A DNA stretch of 64,000 nucleotides, taken from 79-D21 sp964521575. GTDB taxonomy: Bacteria > Synergistota > Synergistia > Synergistales > 79-D21. The notes beneath the pieces are model-generated. The model worked only from the letters and a program-made list of their open reading frames with translations, was not told where the DNA came from and ran no database searches. Every line of letters begins with the position of its first letter. Position 1 is the stretch's first letter. Location of the stretch: assembly GCA_964521575.1 (NCBI GenBank), contig CAZFSR010000005.1, positions 83,256-147,255 of the forward strand, written 5' to 3'. Below, piece by piece: positions 42,316-52,245 of this stretch. Both the position numbers and the translations under genes were made by a program.

Positions 42316-43479
42316 CTATCCGACAGTCTCAAGCAAACTGCGAAGATCCTCCCTTCCGGATGCTCTCGGATTGAGCCGTGTCGGCGCCGCGCCCATGGCG
42401 TCGTCCAGCATGGCCTCGTTCACGCGGAAATCCGAAACCCCCAGGTCTCGGAGGGTCTTGGGGATCCCAATGTCGCCAAAAAGCTCTTCGAGGTTTTCCA
42501 CCACCCGCTTCGCTGCCGAAAAATCGTTGTCCCTCCCCGTGTCGATTCCAAGGGCACCTGAAAGCCGCGCCAGCTTTTCAGCACAAACCGGCAGGTTATA
42601 GCGCAGGACGGGCTGGAGGAACATCCCGCAGCAGATGCCGTGGGGCACATGGTAGAAGGCCCCAACCGGGTGGGCCAGGGCATGAACGAGCCCGAGCCCG
42701 GCGTTCGAGAAGGCGAGCCCTGCCATGCAGCTTCCCATGAGCATCGCGTGGAGGGACTGCAGGTCGTGGCCGTCCGCCACGACTCTCCTCACGTTCGAGG
42801 ACAGGAGCCGCATCGCCTCAAAAGCCAGGGCGTCCGTTATCGAAGTCGATTTTCGGGAAACGAAGGCCTCGATGGCGTGAACGAAAGCGTCGCTTCCCGT
42901 TGCGGCGGCAACCCCCGAAGGAATTCCCTCCAGCAGGTTCGCGTCCAGGATCCCCGTTTTCGGGAAAAGGGAAGGCCCCCTCAAGACCATCTTGACCTTC
43001 TCCTGCAAGTCGCTGATGACCATGACCCCAGTCACTTCCGACCCCGTGCCGGCGGTCGTCGGGATGGCAACAAGCGGCACCAGGGGAGCCGTGACGGGGA
43101 GGCCCTGCCTGTAGGCCCGAAGGTCCTCCCCCGTGGAAACGACAACGGCCAGGGCCTTGGCGGCATCCATGCTGCTGCCTCCCCCCAGGCCGATGATGGA
43201 CCCGCATCCTTTCTCCCGGTAAAAAGCCGCCGCGGCTTCAATCGTCTCGAGCGGGGGATCGCTTTCGACCTTTGCGAAAAGGGCAAACCGTATCCCGGCC
43301 TCTTCAAGGACACGACAGACCCGGTCCGCAATGCCCGCCTTCTCGACACCCGGATCCGTCACGATCAGGGGGACATCCCCCGGGCCGAACTCCGCCGGAA
43401 GTTCGGACAGGGCCCCAGGGCGGAAAACGAGCTTCACGGGGTTATGAAAGGAACCAAAAGCGGCAGAATGGCTGTTCAT
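42316..43479 (-). CDS. Iron-containing alcohol dehydrogenase
   Basis: A 387-aa group III dehydrogenase. The NAD-binding GLGGGSSMDAAKALA lies near 95, the TTAGTGSEVTG block near 138, and the metal site His residues are in SDAFVHAIEAF near 195 and LVHALAHPVGAFYHVPHG near 265. Substrates of this family range over butanol, lactaldehyde, propanediol and 4-hydroxybutyrate. The ATG at 43479 has AGGAGGAGG 8 nt upstream. It is divergent from the sulfur cluster gene at 43639. Confidence 0.92.
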   Translation of the reverse strand: MNSHSAAFGSFHNPVKLVFRPGALSELPAEFGPGDVPLIVTDPGVEKAGIADRVCRVLEEAGIRFALFAKVESDPPLETIEAAAAFYREKGCGSIIGLGGGSSMDAAKALAVVVSTGEDLRAYRQGLPVTAPLVPLVAIPTTAGTGSEVTGVMVISDLQEKVKMVLRGPSLFPKTGILDANLLEGIPSGVAAATGSDAFVHAIEAFVSRKSTSITDALAFEAMRLLSSNVRRVVADGHDLQSLHAMLMGSCMAGLAFSNAGLGLVHALAHPVGAFYHVPHGICCGMFLQPVLRYNLPVCAEKLARLSGALGIDTGRDNDFSAAKRVVENLEELFGDIGIPKTLRDLGVSDFRVNEAMLDDAMGAAPTRLNPRASGREDLRSLLETVG

Positions 43480-43638
43480 CGACAGAACCTCCTCCTGAAA
43501 ACTCGGCATTTCGCCGAAAGAATTCCGATTTTTTAATCTTATCATAAATCAGTTTTCCGACCTTCTTTATTAATGCACGAACATCTATTCGACACTTCTC
43601 CATGATAATATTTAAACAAGAGAGAGGAGGGAGTGGTC

Positions 43639-45072
43639 ATGATCGTCCAATCCTTTTTCGTGCCCGGGATCGCTCATTCCTCTTACCTGTTGGGGGGCAC
43701 GAATTCCTGTGCCATCATCGATCCGAGGAGGGACACCGACATTTACCAACAGGCCGCCAGGGATCTCGGCCTCAGAATCACCCATATCCTGCAGACCCAT
43801 CTGCACGCCGACTTCGTATCGGGACACCTCGACCTGGCAAAGGCCACCGGCGCCGAGATCGTCATGCCGGCGGCGGCAAAAGCGGCCTTTGCCCACATTC
43901 CCGTCAAGGAAGGCGATTCCCTACGAATAGACGACATTGAGCTCGACGTCCTTGAAACCCCTGGACACACCCCCGAACACGTCACCTACGCGGTAAAAGA
44001 CCTCGCGCGCGGGCAGGAACCCGTTTCGATCTTCTGCGGGGACACCCTTTTCGTAGGAGACGTTGGTCGGCCGGACCTCTTCCCAGGGCAGGCGGTTTCG
44101 CTGGCGACTCTTCTTTTCGAAACCCTGCACGGAAAAATACTGAAGCTTCCCGGTTTTTGCGAGGTTTACCCTGCTCATGGAGCCGGGTCTCTCTGCGGGC
44201 GCGCGATGGGGGCCAAGAGGGAAAGCACGGTGGGGTACGAAAAACTCTACAACGAAGCTCTCCGGATCGTCGACAGGGAGGCTTTCGTCTCGTCCCTCAC
44301 CTCCGGGATGCCTGCGGCTCCGGATCATTTCAGCCGGTGCAGCCGCATCAACGGAGAAGGCCCGGCCCTGCTCGAGAGCCTGCCGTCGCCGACCCCTCTG
44401 GCCCCTAAAGCCTTTTCCAGCCGGATGTCCGATCCGGGCACCCTCGTGCTGGATATCAGGGACTACAGCGCCTTCGGCGGCAACCACATCCCGGGATCCA
44501 TCAACCTTGACCTGGGGGGAAACTTCGCCACCTTTGCGGGTTGGGTTCTCCCCGCGGACAAGGAAATCCTGCTCGTTGCCGACCGCCTCGAAAATGTGGG
44601 GATTGCCGTCACCTGGCTTCACCGGGTCGGGCTGGACAATGTCGGGGCCACGCTGGACGGTTCCCTTTTCGCCTGGGCCAGGGCAGGTTTGCCGACCGCC
44701 CATGTCCCGCAGGTTTCTCCTTTTGAAATCCATGACCTTGCCTCCTCGTCCGGAGCCCCCGTCACGCTCGTCGATGTCCGCTCCCCTGTGGAATATGACG
44801 GTTTCCACATCCCCGAGGCCATAAATATCCCTGCCCCAGACCTGAGATTTCGCCATGTCGAGCTGAATCCGGGCTCGCGGATCGTCACTCTGTGCGGTAC
44901 GGGGCATCGTTCGAGCCTGGCGGCAAGCCTTCTCCTCCGGAGAGGCTTCGAGAAGGTCTATAACCTTTCTGGCGGGATGATGGGCTATGCCGCTGCCGGA
45001 CTCGCGCCGGCCTGCCCGCTTTGCGTTTCCCCTCACGGTCCCAGATTCATGGGGAAACCCGCGGGCGTGTAA
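43639..45072 (+). CDS. Persulfide dioxygenase-like MBL protein with two rhodanese domains
   Basis: A 477-aa protein. The N-terminal ETHE1-like domain (about 1-235) has THLHADFVSGH, TPGHTPEH, FCGDTLFVGDVGRPDL and YPAHGAGSLCGR, matching persulfide dioxygenases. Two rhodanese domains follow: the first (about 265-355) has LLVAD where the active Cys should be, so it is inactive, while the second (about 370-465) has TLCGTGHRSS with the Cys. It would handle glutathione- or protein-persulfide. The ATG at 43639 follows AGGAGGG. It opens a sulfur operon with YeeE/YedE and an SLC13 permease. Confidence 0.88.
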   Translation: MIVQSFFVPGIAHSSYLLGGTNSCAIIDPRRDTDIYQQAARDLGLRITHILQTHLHADFVSGHLDLAKATGAEIVMPAAAKAAFAHIPVKEGDSLRIDDIELDVLETPGHTPEHVTYAVKDLARGQEPVSIFCGDTLFVGDVGRPDLFPGQAVSLATLLFETLHGKILKLPGFCEVYPAHGAGSLCGRAMGAKRESTVGYEKLYNEALRIVDREAFVSSLTSGMPAAPDHFSRCSRINGEGPALLESLPSPTPLAPKAFSSRMSDPGTLVLDIRDYSAFGGNHIPGSINLDLGGNFATFAGWVLPADKEILLVADRLENVGIAVTWLHRVGLDNVGATLDGSLFAWARAGLPTAHVPQVSPFEIHDLASSSGAPVTLVDVRSPVEYDGFHIPEAINIPAPDLRFRHVELNPGSRIVTLCGTGHRSSLAASLLLRRGFEKVYNLSGGMMGYAAAGLAPACPLCVSPHGPRFMGKPAGV

Positions 45073-45096
45073 CACGAAGGAAGGAGGACCGGACCC

Positions 45097-45618
45097 ATGG
45101 ACTGGCTATTCCTGCCCAGATGGCCGGCGATGACCGCAGGGATCCTGATCGGGCTTCTGGAGTGCCTCGCGTTCCTCCTGCTCGACAAACCGATCGGGTG
45201 CTCGACAGCCTTTGCCCGGACAAGCGGCATGATCGAGTCGGCGCTTCGCGGTAGCTCGACAAAAGAAAAACCCTACTACAGGCTTTTCCCTCCCGTGATC
45301 GACTGGGAGTGGATGTTTGTCCTCGGGATCCCCCTGGGGGCCTTTCTCTCGGCGATATCGAGCGGAACTTTCCGAATAGAGTGGGTTCCTCCGCTATGGG
45401 TCGGGATTTTCGGTCCGGGAGTTGCCGGCCGCCTCCTCACGGCCCTTGCCGGGGGGTTCCTGGCCGGGCTGGGAGCCCGCTGGGCAGGCGGCTGCACGAG
45501 CGGGCACGGCATCAGCGGAACCCTGCAGCTTGCGTTGAGCAGCTGGCTAGCCTCCGCCGCCTTTTTCGCGGGAGGGATCCTGGCGGCCACCCTGCTCTTC
45601 TCCCTGGCGAAAGGATAG
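45097..45618 (+). CDS. YeeE/YedE thiosulfate transporter, first half
   Basis: A 173-aa membrane protein carrying the first half of a YeeE/YedE (TsuA-type) importer. The GCTSGHGISG motif with its reactive Cys, plus KPIGCSTAFARTSG, define the family; these Cys residues relay thiosulfate or persulfide. The next gene encodes the other half, as in many bacteria with split YeeE genes. It follows the persulfide dioxygenase-like gene by 24 bp. Confidence 0.9.
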   Translation: MDWLFLPRWPAMTAGILIGLLECLAFLLLDKPIGCSTAFARTSGMIESALRGSSTKEKPYYRLFPPVIDWEWMFVLGIPLGAFLSAISSGTFRIEWVPPLWVGIFGPGVAGRLLTALAGGFLAGLGARWAGGCTSGHGISGTLQLALSSWLASAAFFAGGILAATLLFSLAKG

Positions 45619-45630
45619 GGGGAAACGACG

Positions 45631-46191
45631 ATGGCCAAAACCCCGCTGCTCCTGCCTGAACCGGTTCGAAAGCCCTTCGCCCTCTTCCTGGGCGTCCTTT
45701 TCGGGTTTCTCCTCCAAAAAGGAGGAGTCACCCGCTACGAGGTCATCATCGGGCAACTTGTCCTGGTCGATTTCACGGTCGTCAAGATCATGCTCTCGGC
45801 CGTCCTAACCGGAATGCTAGGAATCCAGCTTCTCCTGCATCTCGGGCTTGTCACCCTTCATCCCAAGCAAGGGTCCCTGGGATCCTCCGCCATCGGCGGG
45901 CTCATCTTCGGCCTGGGGTTCGGTCTTCTCGGCTATTGCCCCGGAACGGCAGCGGGAGCGGTGGGACAAGGGTCGCTGGATGCCCTTTTCGGCGGGGTCT
46001 TCGGGATGATTCTTGGAACGGCCTTCTATTCCGGGATCTACCCCAGGATCGAAACCACGATTCTTCGATGGGGGAGCTTCGGAGACATCACTCTGCCCGA
46101 AGTCCTGCACGCCCCCCGGTGGAAGGTTGTCATCGCCGTCGCCGCGATCATCGCGACGGCCCTGTCTGCCTTGTCACTGGCGGGCCTCTAA
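45631..46191 (+). CDS. YeeE/YedE thiosulfate transporter, second half
   Basis: A 186-aa membrane protein with the second-half motif LGYCPGTAAGAVGQG and the start KPFALFLGVLFGFLLQKGGV. With the preceding gene (12 bp apart) it makes a complete sulfur-compound transporter. Together with the MBL/rhodanese protein it suggests uptake of a sulfane-sulfur compound and its processing. Confidence 0.9.
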   Translation: MAKTPLLLPEPVRKPFALFLGVLFGFLLQKGGVTRYEVIIGQLVLVDFTVVKIMLSAVLTGMLGIQLLLHLGLVTLHPKQGSLGSSAIGGLIFGLGFGLLGYCPGTAAGAVGQGSLDALFGGVFGMILGTAFYSGIYPRIETTILRWGSFGDITLPEVLHAPRWKVVIAVAAIIATALSALSLAGL

Positions 46192-46204
46192 GAGGAAACC
46201 CCTC

Positions 46205-47992
46205 ATGACACGAGAGATCACCCTGGTCTTTTGTGTCCTGGTTTCGGCCATTGTCCTCTTTTCAACCGAAAAGCTGCGCTCGGACATCGTCGCCATCCTG
46301 GTCATGCTGGTCCTCCCGTGGCTCGGCCTGCTCGAGGTGAAACAAGCCTTTTCAGGCTTTTCCAGCAGTGCTGTCCTCGCTCTCATGGGAGTCATGGTGA
46401 TGGGAGCGGGAATCGAGAAAACCGGCCTGATGAACCGGATCTCGCGCCCGATCATCCGCTTTGCCGGATCAGACGAAAAACGACTGATCGTCCTCGTCTC
46501 GGCTTTTGTCGGTTCGATTTCTGCCTTCATGCAGAACATCGGGGCCGTCGCACTCTTTCTTCCTGCCCTCCTCGGGATTTCCAGGCAGACAAAAATCCCT
46601 GCCTCCAGGCTCCTGATGCCCATGGGGTTTACAGCCATCCTGGGGGGAACCCTGACCCTTGTCGCATCAGGCCCCATGATCATCCTTAACGACCTGCTCC
46701 GGCAAGCGGGCCTTGCACCTCTGGGCCTCTTCAGCGTCACCCCGGTCGGGGTTGCCCTTCTGGCGAGCGGGATCCTTTATTTCCTGTTCCTCGGAAGAAG
46801 CCTGCTGCCCGGGAAACACGGGGAACAGGAACCAGGCGAGGGAGATCTCCTTGTCGACAGCTGGGACCTCCCCAGGAAAATCATCCGGCTGGAAATTCCT
46901 CCGGGGTCTCCCCTGGCCGGCCAAACCCCCGAAGGGATCGGCCTTTGGCAGCGCTGGGGCTTGCACCTGCTGTTCGTGGAAAACAAGGGCAAGGCAACCT
47001 ATGCTCCCTGGCGCCAGTCCGAATTCAAGGAGGGACAAATATTGGGTGTCTCGGGCATGCAGGAAGGGTGTGAAGCTTTTTCGGCAGCTTTCGGGCTGCG
47101 GGTCCTGGATCACAAGGCGGATAGGGAACAGGTGTGGTTGCTTGAGAACGCCTCGTTCGCACAGTATGTCGTTCTGCCCCGCTCCCCGATGGCCGGTAAA
47201 TCCATCCGGGGGATCGCCCTTCGTAGGAATTTCGGCGTGGAGCCGCTTGTCCTGCTTTCGGGGGAAAACGTTTACCGGGAAGATTTTTCCGACTTTCCGC
47301 TGCGCCCGGGGGACGCGCTCGTTGTTCACGGTCCCTGGGATAACCTCCGGCGACTGGGAAGGGAGGAGGGCATCGCTCTCGTTACGCCGCTTTCCGGCCA
47401 ACCCCTCAGGGAGGCGAAGGCGATTCCTGCCGCCGCTTGCTTCCTGGCTGCGATCGGGCTGGCCGTTGCCGGTTTTTCCCTTTCCCTCTCCTTGCTGAGC
47501 GGCGCCCTGGCCATGGTGCTCCTGGGGGTCCTGTCAATGGACGAAGCCTACGAGTCCATTGAATGGAAAACGGTTTTCCTCCTGGCCGGGCTGATCCCCC
47601 TGGGTCTCGCGATGGACTATACCGGGGGTGCCAGGTTCCTCGCAGAAAGGCTCACCCTTCTCCTGGCAGGAAGCCCCCCGACCTTGATCCTGCTGGTCAT
47701 TGCGGGGCTTTCGACTGTTTTCTCCCTTTTCATGTCCAACGTAGCCGCCACGGTCCTGCTGGTCCCTTTTGCGATTCTAGCCGGAAAGGAGTCCGGGCTT
47801 GACCCCCGGGCCCTCGCCATGCTGGTGGCCATCTGCGTCGCGAACTCCTTTATCCTGCCGACACACCAGGTGAATGCCCTCCTGGTTTCCCCCGGCGGAT
47901 ACCGAAACGCCGATTTCATCAAGGCAGGCGGCATCATGACGGTCATTTTCATCCTCGTTGCGGTGGCCTTGGTCCGCCTGTTTTACCTCTGA
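46205..47992 (+). CDS. SLC13-type permease with two TrkA-C domains
   Basis: A 595-aa membrane protein: SLC13/ArsB-like helices (1-200), two central TrkA-C (RCK_C) cytoplasmic domains (about 215-385; KIIRLEIPPGSPLAGQTPEG and YVVLPRSPMAGKSIRG), then a second helix set (about 395-595) with the turn motif VAATVLLVPFAILAG. Members with this plan transport sulfate, sulfite or dicarboxylates. It ends the sulfur operon 14 bp after the YeeE pair, so a sulfur oxyanion exporter or importer is a fair guess. Its 3' end overlaps the opposite-strand adaptor gene by 10 bp. Confidence 0.88.
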   Translation: MTREITLVFCVLVSAIVLFSTEKLRSDIVAILVMLVLPWLGLLEVKQAFSGFSSSAVLALMGVMVMGAGIEKTGLMNRISRPIIRFAGSDEKRLIVLVSAFVGSISAFMQNIGAVALFLPALLGISRQTKIPASRLLMPMGFTAILGGTLTLVASGPMIILNDLLRQAGLAPLGLFSVTPVGVALLASGILYFLFLGRSLLPGKHGEQEPGEGDLLVDSWDLPRKIIRLEIPPGSPLAGQTPEGIGLWQRWGLHLLFVENKGKATYAPWRQSEFKEGQILGVSGMQEGCEAFSAAFGLRVLDHKADREQVWLLENASFAQYVVLPRSPMAGKSIRGIALRRNFGVEPLVLLSGENVYREDFSDFPLRPGDALVVHGPWDNLRRLGREEGIALVTPLSGQPLREAKAIPAAACFLAAIGLAVAGFSLSLSLLSGALAMVLLGVLSMDEAYESIEWKTVFLLAGLIPLGLAMDYTGGARFLAERLTLLLAGSPPTLILLVIAGLSTVFSLFMSNVAATVLLVPFAILAGKESGLDPRALAMLVAICVANSFILPTHQVNALLVSPGGYRNADFIKAGGIMTVIFILVAVALVRLFYL

Positions 47993-49137
47993 ACCCGGAC
48001 CCGGGTTCCCTCCGCGATGTCCAGTCCTGCGTTCCGGACAACCTCGTCACCTTCCTCAAGCCCCTCCAGTATCTCAATAAGCCTCCGGTCCGTAATCCCG
48101 GTCCTGATCTTTACCGTCCTGATCCGGTTTCCCTCGACCCTGAGCACCGTTCTCTCTCCCTTTTCCGTCGATCGAACGGCTTCTACCGGCAAAAACAGGG
48201 CACCCGAACGGCGTTCCGTCTCGATCGCCACGCGGACCTCGAATCCGGGCTTCAGCTCAGGGGTATAGGGAAGGCTGATCTTCACCTTGACCCGGCGCTG
48301 CACAACGCCCAAAGCGGAAAGCTTCTCGAAAGCCTGAGAGTAGATCTTTGAAACCCGGCCTTCCAGGACAAGGTCCCGGAGTATCGGGGCTGTCACCCGA
48401 ACCTTCTGGCCGACCGCCACTCCGCCCAGAGCATCTCCCAGGACGTCGGAAACCACTTCCATCATTGCATCGGGGGCGACCGTCACCACGAGGTCTCCGG
48501 GCTGGAAAACCTTGTCCTTTTCTGCCGGAAGTTCGAGGACGAACCCCCTGATGGGGCTTCTGACGAGGAGCTCCTTCGCTTTTGCCTCCAGTTCCGACAA
48601 GGTTCGCCTTAGCCCGGACTCGAGGGCCAGGGCTGAAGATTCCGCCGATCGGGTTTCCGCCAGGTTCTCCTTCAGGCGCCCTTCAACGAGGCGAGCCTCC
48701 TCGAGCTCGGAGAGGGAGATCGCTCCTGCCTCGTAAAGCCTCTCCCGCCGAAGGGCATTCCGGAACGCGTCTTCAAGGAGCAGCCGCGCCGATGCCGATC
48801 GGGCGGCAGCTCCGCGGCGTTCCTTCGCTGCCTGTTCGAGAAGCGTTCGCGTTTCCTGGATCCTGACTTCCAGGTCCGGATTCTTCATCCGGACGAGGAG
48901 CTTTCCCGGCAGGACGGCATCGCCGTCCTGCACGGCGACTTCCAGCACCCGGGCCGTCTGGGTCGCGAAAATCCTTCGGTCATCGGGAACCTCGACGATT
49001 CCATCCTCTTCCACCGTTCGGATGAGATTCCCCCTGGATACCCGGACCGTTTCGACATCCACGCTTCGACCGCCGAAAAACCATGCCGTCAGGCCAATCG
49101 CCGCCAGGATAAGGAGCAGGAAGAGAGTTTTCCTCAT
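47983..49137 (-). CDS. HlyD/MacA-type periplasmic adaptor protein
   Basis: A 384-aa membrane fusion protein with an N-terminal anchor helix (TLFLLLILAAIGLTAWFF), a lipoyl/beta-barrel fold (about 40-95 and 215-330), a coiled-coil hairpin (about 100-210) and a C-terminal domain. It links an inner-membrane ABC transporter with the outer membrane. It follows the ABC permease gene by 16 bp; no outer-membrane TolC-type gene is in the window. The ATG at 49137 has GAGGTGAGGA upstream. Confidence 0.88.
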   Translation of the reverse strand: MRKTLFLLLILAAIGLTAWFFGGRSVDVETVRVSRGNLIRTVEEDGIVEVPDDRRIFATQTARVLEVAVQDGDAVLPGKLLVRMKNPDLEVRIQETRTLLEQAAKERRGAAARSASARLLLEDAFRNALRRERLYEAGAISLSELEEARLVEGRLKENLAETRSAESSALALESGLRRTLSELEAKAKELLVRSPIRGFVLELPAEKDKVFQPGDLVVTVAPDAMMEVVSDVLGDALGGVAVGQKVRVTAPILRDLVLEGRVSKIYSQAFEKLSALGVVQRRVKVKISLPYTPELKPGFEVRVAIETERRSGALFLPVEAVRSTEKGERTVLRVEGNRIRTVKIRTGITDRRLIEILEGLEEGDEVVRNAGLDIAEGTRVRVQR

Positions 49138-49153
49138 CTCGTCCTCACCTCGA

Positions 49154-51538
49154 TCAGTCTCTTGCCTTGATGATTTCTGCAAAATCCAGCCGATCCAGCC
49201 CGCGTAAGCCAAGGACCAAGGCCAGCGCCGCGAAAACCAGCCCTCCCAGGGTCGCCAGTAGGTATGTCCTGGGATAGACGACGGCGACGAAGGTGAAAAG
49301 ATCCGAACTGACGGCCCTGGCATAGCCTTCGGATAGCCCCCTGCCGAACGGAAGTCCTGCCAGGGTCCCGGCCAGAAGCAGCAGGAGGTTTTCCTTCAGG
49401 AGGAACATCGCGACTTCCGGTTTCGTGAATCCCATAACCCTAAGGCCGGCCAACTCCCGGCGCCTTTCGGAAAAGGCGAGGACTGACGCGTTGAAAACAA
49501 TCGCAAAACCCAGCAGGATGGAAAATGAAACCAGGATGACAATTGACGCGTAGAGGTAGGCCAGGTTCTCGTTCAGGTAACGTTTTTCCCTTTCGCGGCT
49601 GAGCACGGATGAAATGTTGACCATGTCCGCCGTTTCCTTCTCGACAGCTGGGCCTTTCCCCCGCTCGACCCTGATCGCCGCAGCCGTCACAAGCCCTTTT
49701 TCCCGGAGAAGATCGTTCAATTCCTCAAGCCCCAGGTATGCCGCCTCTCCGACCGACTTGCGGCTAAGGCCTGTCACGACGACGCTGGCCTTTCGCGAGG
49801 GCCCTTTGCCCAGAAGGGTCTCCACTTCGAGGGTTTCGCCTGTCCCGACGCCCAGCTTGCGGGCGACATTCCAGTCCAGCAGCAGCCCTGCGGCCGGGAG
49901 TCCGCAAGCACGATCTTCGGGGTCTCTCAAGCCGAAAAGGGACTGTCCGGGCGAAAGCCCCACCATGACGGTTTCCTCCCTGCGCCCCCTGTAATGAAGC
50001 CGAACCGGCAACTCGAAGAGGGGTTCAACGCGGGTGACCCCCGGCAACCGCTCGAGGTTGAGCAGCTCGATTCCCCTAACCGGGGACGAAAACCGGGCTA
50101 GCAGGTCGTACCGGAGTTCCGTGTTGAAATGCCGGTCAAACAGGGAATCCATCGAATCCCGGGTGAAGAGTGACACCACCAGCATCCCGATGGAAACAAA
50201 GATCCCGAGGAACGTGACGGCCGACCGGAAGCGATTGCGGGAAATCGACCTCAAGCTCATGTGCCATGAGAGGTCGAGGCGGTTCCACAGCACCCCCCAC
50301 CTTTCCAGGAAGCTTCTGGACGTCCGGGAGGGAACCGCAACGCGCATGGATTCGGCGGGATGGATTGACAGGACCTGACGCGTGGCCGCGATTCCCGCCA
50401 GGACCCCCAGAGACAGGCTGAGGAGCAGCCCCAGGCCCGCTGCCCTGAAATCGAACCCCGCATCCAGCCTCGGGAGGTTGAAATAGGTGGCATAGAGCCG
50501 GATAAAGAAACCGGCCAGCCCGTAACCCGCCAGGATCCCGACCAGTGCCCCCGTTCCCGAAGAGGCCAGGCTGTATCCGCCATAGAGAAGCATGATCCTG
50601 CCGTTATCGAATCCCAGGGCCTTCATCAGTCCGATCTGCGTCCGGGCCGCTTTCACCAGCCGACTGAGAAAAACCGCCTGCATGAGGGCCGCGAGCCCGA
50701 GGAAAAAAGCCGGCAGAAAAGTGGAAGCGACCTTGAGCTGCTCCAGTTCTCCCCTCAAAATCGCTTCGCTGACCTGGTCCTTTTGCGGGTAGTCCGCCAG
50801 GTTCCCGTAAGGTTCCAGGATCGCCCGTATCTCTTCCCTGACCCGGTCCCGGTCGATGCCCGGTGCAAGCCGGACCAGGACCTGGTTGATGGAGCCCTGC
50901 ATATCCAGGATTTGCTGGGCCTGTTTCCGGGAAATCATTGCGGCCCCGAAACTGGACGGGTCCTCGAACACGGAGGCGGCGTCCTTGATGGCATAGACGA
51001 ACTCAGGGCTTGCGGCGAGGCCGACGACTTCCATCGGCTTTTCTTTTCCCTCCGCGGCCACGTTGACCTTGCTGCCCAGGCTCAGGCCGTTCGCCTTGGC
51101 GAATTGAGGATTCAGGAGGATCTCCAGCACCCCGCCCTCGGGGTTTTTCTCGAAAAGTCGCCCCTTCTGCACCCAAAGGCGGTTCAATTCCTTCTCCATA
51201 GGCACCTGGAAACTCGTCAGGCGCAACGTTGCCCGCGTCCCATCCTCGCGAAAGAGGGAAACGTCCTTCTGTATCCTGCCCGTGACCCTGACAACGCCCC
51301 TGATTGCCGAAACCCTTTCCACGATTCCTTCGGGGGCCCTTACCACGTGAAAGAAGAGGTCGGCAAAATCCGTGTTCCTGTAGAATGTCTCCCTGGATCG
51401 CGCAAGGTTGTCCGAAACCGCGGTCATGGAAACGAATACGGATAGCCCGACGGCGACGACCGCGACCACACCGGCGAAAGGACCCAGCGTACTCGATATG
51501 GTTCTCACGAGCTTGAGGAAAAGCGGGGATCTCACCAT
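49154..51538 (-). CDS. MacB/FtsX-type ABC transporter permease
   Basis: A 794-aa permease with two FtsX repeats. Membrane helices lie near residues 20-45, 275-300, 320-350, 365-385, then again near 430, and 680-790; large periplasmic domains lie between them (about 50-240 and 450-655). This double-FtsX plan is typical of LolC/YtrF-like or lipoprotein/peptide export permeases. It is preceded by the ATPase gene (GTGA overlap) and followed by the adaptor gene. Start is ATG at 51538 or GTG at 51535. Confidence 0.9.
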   Translation of the reverse strand: MVRSPLFLKLVRTISSTLGPFAGVVAVVAVGLSVFVSMTAVSDNLARSRETFYRNTDFADLFFHVVRAPEGIVERVSAIRGVVRVTGRIQKDVSLFREDGTRATLRLTSFQVPMEKELNRLWVQKGRLFEKNPEGGVLEILLNPQFAKANGLSLGSKVNVAAEGKEKPMEVVGLAASPEFVYAIKDAASVFEDPSSFGAAMISRKQAQQILDMQGSINQVLVRLAPGIDRDRVREEIRAILEPYGNLADYPQKDQVSEAILRGELEQLKVASTFLPAFFLGLAALMQAVFLSRLVKAARTQIGLMKALGFDNGRIMLLYGGYSLASSGTGALVGILAGYGLAGFFIRLYATYFNLPRLDAGFDFRAAGLGLLLSLSLGVLAGIAATRQVLSIHPAESMRVAVPSRTSRSFLERWGVLWNRLDLSWHMSLRSISRNRFRSAVTFLGIFVSIGMLVVSLFTRDSMDSLFDRHFNTELRYDLLARFSSPVRGIELLNLERLPGVTRVEPLFELPVRLHYRGRREETVMVGLSPGQSLFGLRDPEDRACGLPAAGLLLDWNVARKLGVGTGETLEVETLLGKGPSRKASVVVTGLSRKSVGEAAYLGLEELNDLLREKGLVTAAAIRVERGKGPAVEKETADMVNISSVLSREREKRYLNENLAYLYASIVILVSFSILLGFAIVFNASVLAFSERRRELAGLRVMGFTKPEVAMFLLKENLLLLLAGTLAGLPFGRGLSEGYARAVSSDLFTFVAVVYPRTYLLATLGGLVFAALALVLGLRGLDRLDFAEIIKARD

Positions 51539-52245
51539 TCGATTTCCCCCGGCGGCAAGGGTGCTGGGTGTTCGACCCAACCTGCGATCCTCCCGCTGCT
51601 CATCGTGGCCACCCGCTTCCCCATCCCGCCGATGGCCGCATTGTGCGAAACGATGACCACCGTCGTCCCATAGATCCGGTTCACCTTCTCAAGAAGGGAA
51701 AGGATCAGCCTCCCCGTGGAGCAATCGAGCGATCCCGTCGGTTCGTCGCAAAGCAGGAGGCGGGGATTCTTGACAACAGCCCTGGCGATGGAAACCCGCT
51801 GTTGCTCCCCTCCGCTCATCTGGGAGGGAAAATGCCGCACCCGGCCGGCCATGCCCACTTCTTCGAGGACCGCCTCGGGATCAAGCGGATTTCGGGCAAG
51901 GCAAGCCCCCAAGGCCACGTTTTCCAATGCCGTGAGATCCGGGACCAGGTTGAAGAACTGGAAAACGAACCCCACGACGTCCCTTCTGTAGGCGGTCAGG
52001 CGCTTTTCGCTCGCCCCTTCAAGCGCCTCTCCTTCGAAAAGGACCCGCCCGCTGGTCGGGACATCCAGGCCTCCCAGGATGTTCAGCAGGGTGGTTTTTC
52101 CCGAACCGCTGGGGCCAAGAATGACCAACAGCTCTCCCTCCCCGATCTCCAGGGAGGTTTCCTGCAGGGCCGTCACCTTGACCTGTCCCATCGTGTAAGT
52201 CTTCGTCACGTTCTCGAGCTTCCAGAGGGGCTCTTTCTCAGGCAC
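51532..52245 (-). CDS. MacB/LolD-type ABC transporter ATP-binding protein
   Basis: A 237-aa ATPase with Walker A GPSGSGKTT (near 43-51), Q-loop FVFQFFNLVPDLTA, signature MSGGEQQRVSIARA and Walker B LLLCDEPTGSLD, the usual LolD/MacB form with Ser in place of Ala after DEPTG. A GTG start follows GGGGAAACGGTGA. It opens the three-gene export operon (ATPase, permease, adaptor). The substrate could be a peptide, lipoprotein or antimicrobial. Confidence 0.93.
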   Translation of the reverse strand: MPEKEPLWKLENVTKTYTMGQVKVTALQETSLEIGEGELLVILGPSGSGKTTLLNILGGLDVPTSGRVLFEGEALEGASEKRLTAYRRDVVGFVFQFFNLVPDLTALENVALGACLARNPLDPEAVLEEVGMAGRVRHFPSQMSGGEQQRVSIARAVVKNPRLLLCDEPTGSLDCSTGRLILSLLEKVNRIYGTTVVIVSHNAAIGGMGKRVATMSSGRIAGWVEHPAPLPPGEIEW

